A stretch of 15,347 bases of DNA from Clostridia bacterium (GTDB taxonomy: Bacteria > Bacillota > Clostridia > Saccharofermentanales > UBA5734). Numbering within the stretch: position 1 is the stretch's first letter; each line of letters opens with the position of its first letter. Below, in pieces: positions 14,755-15,347 of the stretch. The stretch is from positions 1-15,347 of the forward strand of contig JAGOFF010000032.1 in NCBI GenBank assembly GCA_017997315.1, written 5' to 3'. A program made the position numbers and the translations under genes. The notes under the pieces were generated by a model. It had not been told where the DNA came from. It did not search any database and saw only the letters and a list, made by a program, of their open reading frames with translations.

Positions 14755-15347
14755 TCAGTCGGTGTCCGGCCGGCTCTTGACGACATACCCGACTCCCCGT
14801 ACGGTATGGATCAGTTTCCGACCGGCCGGTTCATCCAGCTTGCCGCGCAGGTACCGGATATACACATCGACGACGTTGGTTTCGCCGGCGTAATCATAAC
14901 CCCAGACCTTTTCCAGCAATGTGTCGCGGGAAAGCACGATATCCTTGTTTTCCAGCAGACACTGCAGCAGGTCGAATTCGCGTTTGGTCAGTTCGACGGG
15001 GCGGTCCTCAAAAAAGACCGCGTGCCGCACGACATCCAGACGGATGCCGCACGCCTCGATCGCAGAGGGGGTGTCGCCGGCCTCCTTCGAGGCGCGGGAT
15101 TTGCGAAGCGCGCTCCGGATCCGCGCCAGCAGTTCTTCGATGGCGAACGGCTTGGTGATGTAGTCGTCCGCTCCGTTGTCCAGACCGGACACTTTGTCCA
15201 TGACCGCATCCCGCGCCGTCAGCATGATGACCGGTACATCCGTAACGGCACGGAGACGCCGAAGCACCTCCATGCCGTTCAGTCCCGGCAGCATGATATC
15301 CAGCAGCACCAGGTCGTATCCGCCGTCCTTGTCCATCTCGAGGCCGA
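14755..15347 (-). CDS. OmpR/PhoB-family response regulator (N-terminus outside window)
   Basis: DNA-binding partner of the histidine kinase; 197 codons including the stop are visible, and the frame is open to the window edge. The receiver domain is cut: it enters at GLEMDKDGGYDLVLLDIMLPG, with the phosphoryl-acceptor Asp in LLD, then LTARDA (switch Thr) and ITKPF (conserved Lys). Roughly the first 35-40 residues are missing. An in-frame ATG at 15336 encodes the M of GLEM and is not the real start, since it would remove the acidic pocket and first strands. A winged-helix domain fills the C-terminal half, ending with IRYLRGKLDE and RGVGYVVKS. The order regulator then kinase, with a 1-nt gap, is the common operon layout. 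Its targets are not shown by the sequence. Confidence 0.95.
   Translation of the reverse strand, partial: GLEMDKDGGYDLVLLDIMLPGLNGMEVLRRLRAVTDVPVIMLTARDAVMDKVSGLDNGADDYITKPFAIEELLARIRSALRKSRASKEAGDTPSAIEACGIRLDVVRHAVFFEDRPVELTKREFDLLQCLLENKDIVLSRDTLLEKVWGYDYAGETNVVDVYIRYLRGKLDEPAGRKLIHTVRGVGYVVKSRPDTD

Noticed and set aside
13155..14780. A 541-codon plus-strand open frame opposite the histidine kinase
   Set aside because: It mirrors the kinase gene; GC-rich codon use leaves few stops in this antisense frame, and its translation (Arg/Gly/Pro/His-rich) resembles no protein.
1..15347. CRISPR arrays, tRNA or rRNA genes, insertion sequences, phage genes, defence systems
   Set aside because: No spaced direct repeats, cloverleaf, transposase, integrase or toxin-antitoxin-like genes could be seen on either strand.

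Overview
The window is GC-rich chromosomal DNA. It has strong AGGAGG-type ribosome binding sites, heavy gene overlap and a T-box riboswitch, and the first protein has a TPTPLPTP-type linker. Together these suggest a high-GC member of the Firmicutes, probably an uncultured Clostridia-like anaerobe. This is inference, since no rRNA or species-level marker is present. I see no mobile element, CRISPR array, tRNA or rRNA. Most of the window is ordinary metabolism, and I do not see a clear undescribed system.

Region 1 (1-959) is the C-terminal part of an unrecognised, probably exported protein. Region 2 (992-8045) is a complete tryptophan operon of seven separate genes in the order trpD-C-F-B-A-E-G. 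It starts with a consensus-like promoter and a roughly 300-nt leader that can be folded by hand into a T-box riboswitch: stem I with a UGG (Trp) specifier, a TGGTACC antiterminator bulge, and a competing terminator with a run of T. Uncharged tRNA-Trp should therefore switch the operon on. TrpE also keeps the residues of the tryptophan feedback site. Five of the six gene junctions overlap, so the subunits are probably made by coupled translation. Placing trpE and trpG, the first pathway step, last is unusual.

Region 3 (8046-11079) holds a split transketolase (N- and C-terminal halves as separate genes, 12 nt apart) followed by a zinc-dependent medium-chain alcohol/polyol dehydrogenase. These look like one sugar or polyol transcription unit. 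The dehydrogenase has a more biased arginine codon choice than the trp genes. Region 4 (11080-11203) lies between convergent genes and contains two strong hairpins. The larger one ends in a T-run only on the minus strand, so it terminates the glycosidase gene.

Region 5 (11204-15347, minus strand) reads from right to left: an OmpR-family response regulator cut by the window edge, its sensor histidine kinase 1 nt downstream, and then a cytoplasmic GH63/MGH1-like alpha-glycosidase that appears to have its own promoter overlapping the kinase stop codon.
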